Source: Zeus faber
Taxonomy: Eukaryota > Chordata > Actinopteri > Zeiformes > Zeidae
NCBI GenBank assembly: GCA_960531495.1
Contig: OY482865.1
Coordinates: 16,126,951 to 16,190,950, forward strand
Reading direction: 5' to 3'
DNA: 64,000 nt
Made by a program: the position numbers and the translations under genes. Below the pieces are notes generated by a model. That model was not told the DNA's origin and searched no databases. It was given only the letters and a program-made list of their open reading frames with translations. Below, one piece after another: positions 62,901 through 64,000 of this stretch; the first letter of the stretch is position 1; every line of letters begins with the position of its first letter.

Positions 62901-63902
62901 ATGTGGTCTTTCTGGACGCCAAACTTCCCACCAAACCCTCTGGCTGCATCCGTCTGGGAGGAATGGCGCTCCACCTGCGCCACAAAGTCATGGCCCAAGG
63001 CGCCCTGGGAAGTCGACACAAAGATAAGTGTGCCGGCTAGTACGAGCCGATGTTGTACTCCTAAGCTCGGCCTTGTTAGGGCATTCATACTTTGACCTAA
63101 ATCCAGGATATCCCGCCACCACTCATTCACACGAAGGAACACTTTCAACCTTGTCCATGCGGTCTTTCTCCACGCCGAACTTCCCTCCATAGCCGTAGGA
63201 GGCCTGGGGAGCCTGGGCTTGTTCCTTCTGCTTCACCTGCTCGTGCTCCCGGGACACGTTCTGTCTGAGCTCCTCAATCCTGGAAGGGAACATCACATGG
63301 CGGGTGAACACAGACGTCCAGACCATGCCCGCGCTGTGTGGCCAAAGTGAAATCATGGCGACATCGTAGCGGTCTCTAAAGTAATAAATAGCATCAAAAG
63401 GAATCTAAGCGGAAGACTGCTCCTGCTTCTTTCCTTTTATATTCCCGTCGCGTCGGTACCGGTGGTGATCCAGCCGCTTGGCTCACTGGCTCACAGTCAT
63501 CATCTTGCGTTATCCTTATTAGGAGCGACGCGGCCCGACAGCCCACAACGGGGCTTTCACTTCCTTTTCCTGTTGCTTCACAGCACCCTCCCGAGCCCGT
63601 CTCTCTGCGGCGGATTCCCTTCACCTTCTCGACAGTTCACACAAGTTACCTGATGTGCTCTTTACGCCCGGAGCCCTCGATGGTCTTGGACCCCCACCTC
63701 TGCTCCTCCTCAGAGACGTCGTTCTGAAATCCAAAAATCCTGACTGACAGAAATGTTCTCCACGGTGCAGATCACGGGGGAGAAAAAAAGGCTCCAACGC
63801 GCCATTAGTCGCACTCACCTCAAAGTCGGGGTCCGTCTCCCAGTCGTCACCTTCCGCGGCCACCTTCATGCTCACATTGTGGCCCACTACTGACTTCCAC
63901 AT
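59935..63902 (-). CDS. hcls1: Hematopoietic cell-specific Lyn substrate 1 (HS1), cortactin family, 16 coding exons
   Basis: Actin- and Arp2/3-binding adaptor phosphorylated downstream of immune receptors. Exons in transcript order: 63902-63819, 63723-63650, 63279-63150, 63004-62894, 62808-62754, 62663-62553, 62449-62339, 62235-62125, 62021-61911, 61826-61771, 61675-61606, 61471-61317, 61193-61056, 60779-60611, 60246-60184, 60071-59935. The product is 561 aa. The N-terminal [11 protein letters not shown] and the acidic [10 protein letters not shown] (Arp2/3 DDW motif) favour HS1 over cortactin. Six and a half 37-residue F-actin repeats follow, more than the 3.5 of human HS1. Then come a coiled Lys/Glu segment, a Pro-rich region, an EP-dipeptide run with Tyr sites (EAEYED) and a C-terminal SH3 ([29 protein letters not shown]). 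ATG directly follows an AG acceptor, so the 5' UTR exon lies beyond the window. Cttn-like is the alternative. Confidence 0.93.
61911..62612 (-). repeat. Tandem 214-bp exon+intron units in hcls1
   Basis: Exons 6 to 9 begin exactly 214 bp apart (62553, 62339, 62125 and 61911 as left edges). Each 111-bp exon is joined by a 103-bp intron, and the three introns are almost identical base for base. The homology starts in the middle of exon 6 ([15 protein letters not shown] half) and ends in the same half of exon 9. The duplication unit is therefore half exon, intron, half exon. Each unit adds one whole 37-residue repeat in frame. Confidence 0.95.
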
Positions 63903-64000
63903 CTGCTCAGACAGGATCAAGACAATAGTTTTTGGGAATATACTATATCTTCAATATGCTATATTATAGTACTATAGTATCTATTACAGAGTACATACTA
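63903..64000 (-). other. hcls1 5' intron, window edge
   Basis: The hcls1 start codon is preceded on its strand by CTGTCTGAGCAG, an acceptor-like sequence. These last bases are therefore probably intronic, and the leader exon and promoter are outside the window. Confidence 0.5.

Noticed and set aside
59935..63902. Cortactin (cttn) instead of hcls1
   Set aside because: The repeat number fits cortactin, but the MWKSVVGH start, [28 protein letters not shown] wording and the EP run are characteristic of HS1. Cttn remains a minor alternative.

Overview
The window is nuclear DNA of a teleost fish; the species cannot be read from it. The evidence is seven spliced genes with small GT-AG introns and fish-like proteins, very dense simple repeats (TG/CA, ATGT, GATA/GACA, TTA, GA/CT), Tc1-like transposon relics, a TTAA-type MITE and retroelement tails. 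It holds no operons, CRISPR arrays or other prokaryotic features.

Layout from left to right. Positions 1-3740 are probably the far 3' end of a plus-strand transcript whose coding part lies outside the window; in other vertebrates FGF6 sits here. A 2.9 kb ATGT-rich block and a TG repeat ending in a perfect palindrome follow. Next come fgf23 (+, 3 exons), tigar (-, 6 exons) and ccnd2 (-, 5 exons), which is the conserved FGF23-TIGAR-CCND2 block of human 12p13 in the same order and relative orientation. From 30.3 to 51.4 kb I find no gene; this upstream flank of ccnd2 carries minisatellites, two decayed Tc1-like copies and one unusual fold-back element. The right end is dense again: usp18 (-, 10 exons), pex26 (-, 4 exons), llph (+, head-to-head with pex26) and hcls1 (-, 16 coding exons, running to the right edge and converging on llph).

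All seven gene models were assembled by hand from splice sites. In every case reading phase is continuous across all junctions and the protein length fits the family: Fgf23 263 aa, Tigar 264 aa, Ccnd2 291 aa, Usp18 332 aa, Pex26 309 aa, Llph 127 aa, Hcls1 561 aa. The genes do not form one pathway. They are a phosphate hormone, a fructose-bisphosphatase-like enzyme, a G1 cyclin, an interferon-induced ISG15 protease, a peroxisomal membrane anchor, a small nucleolar basic protein and an actin-binding signalling adaptor.

No previously undescribed molecular system is evident. The most interesting structures are: (1) three near-identical 214-bp exon+intron units inside hcls1; (2) a 1-kb element with about 130-bp inverted ends around a CTAGT-rich minisatellite; (3) a 1-kb GATA/GACA array that supplies the splice-acceptor pyrimidine tract of tigar exon 2; (4) a perfect 46-bp palindrome about 265 bp upstream of fgf23; (5) a textbook ISRE just upstream of usp18; and (6) a duplicated ETS/CCAAT module in the pex26-llph bidirectional promoter.
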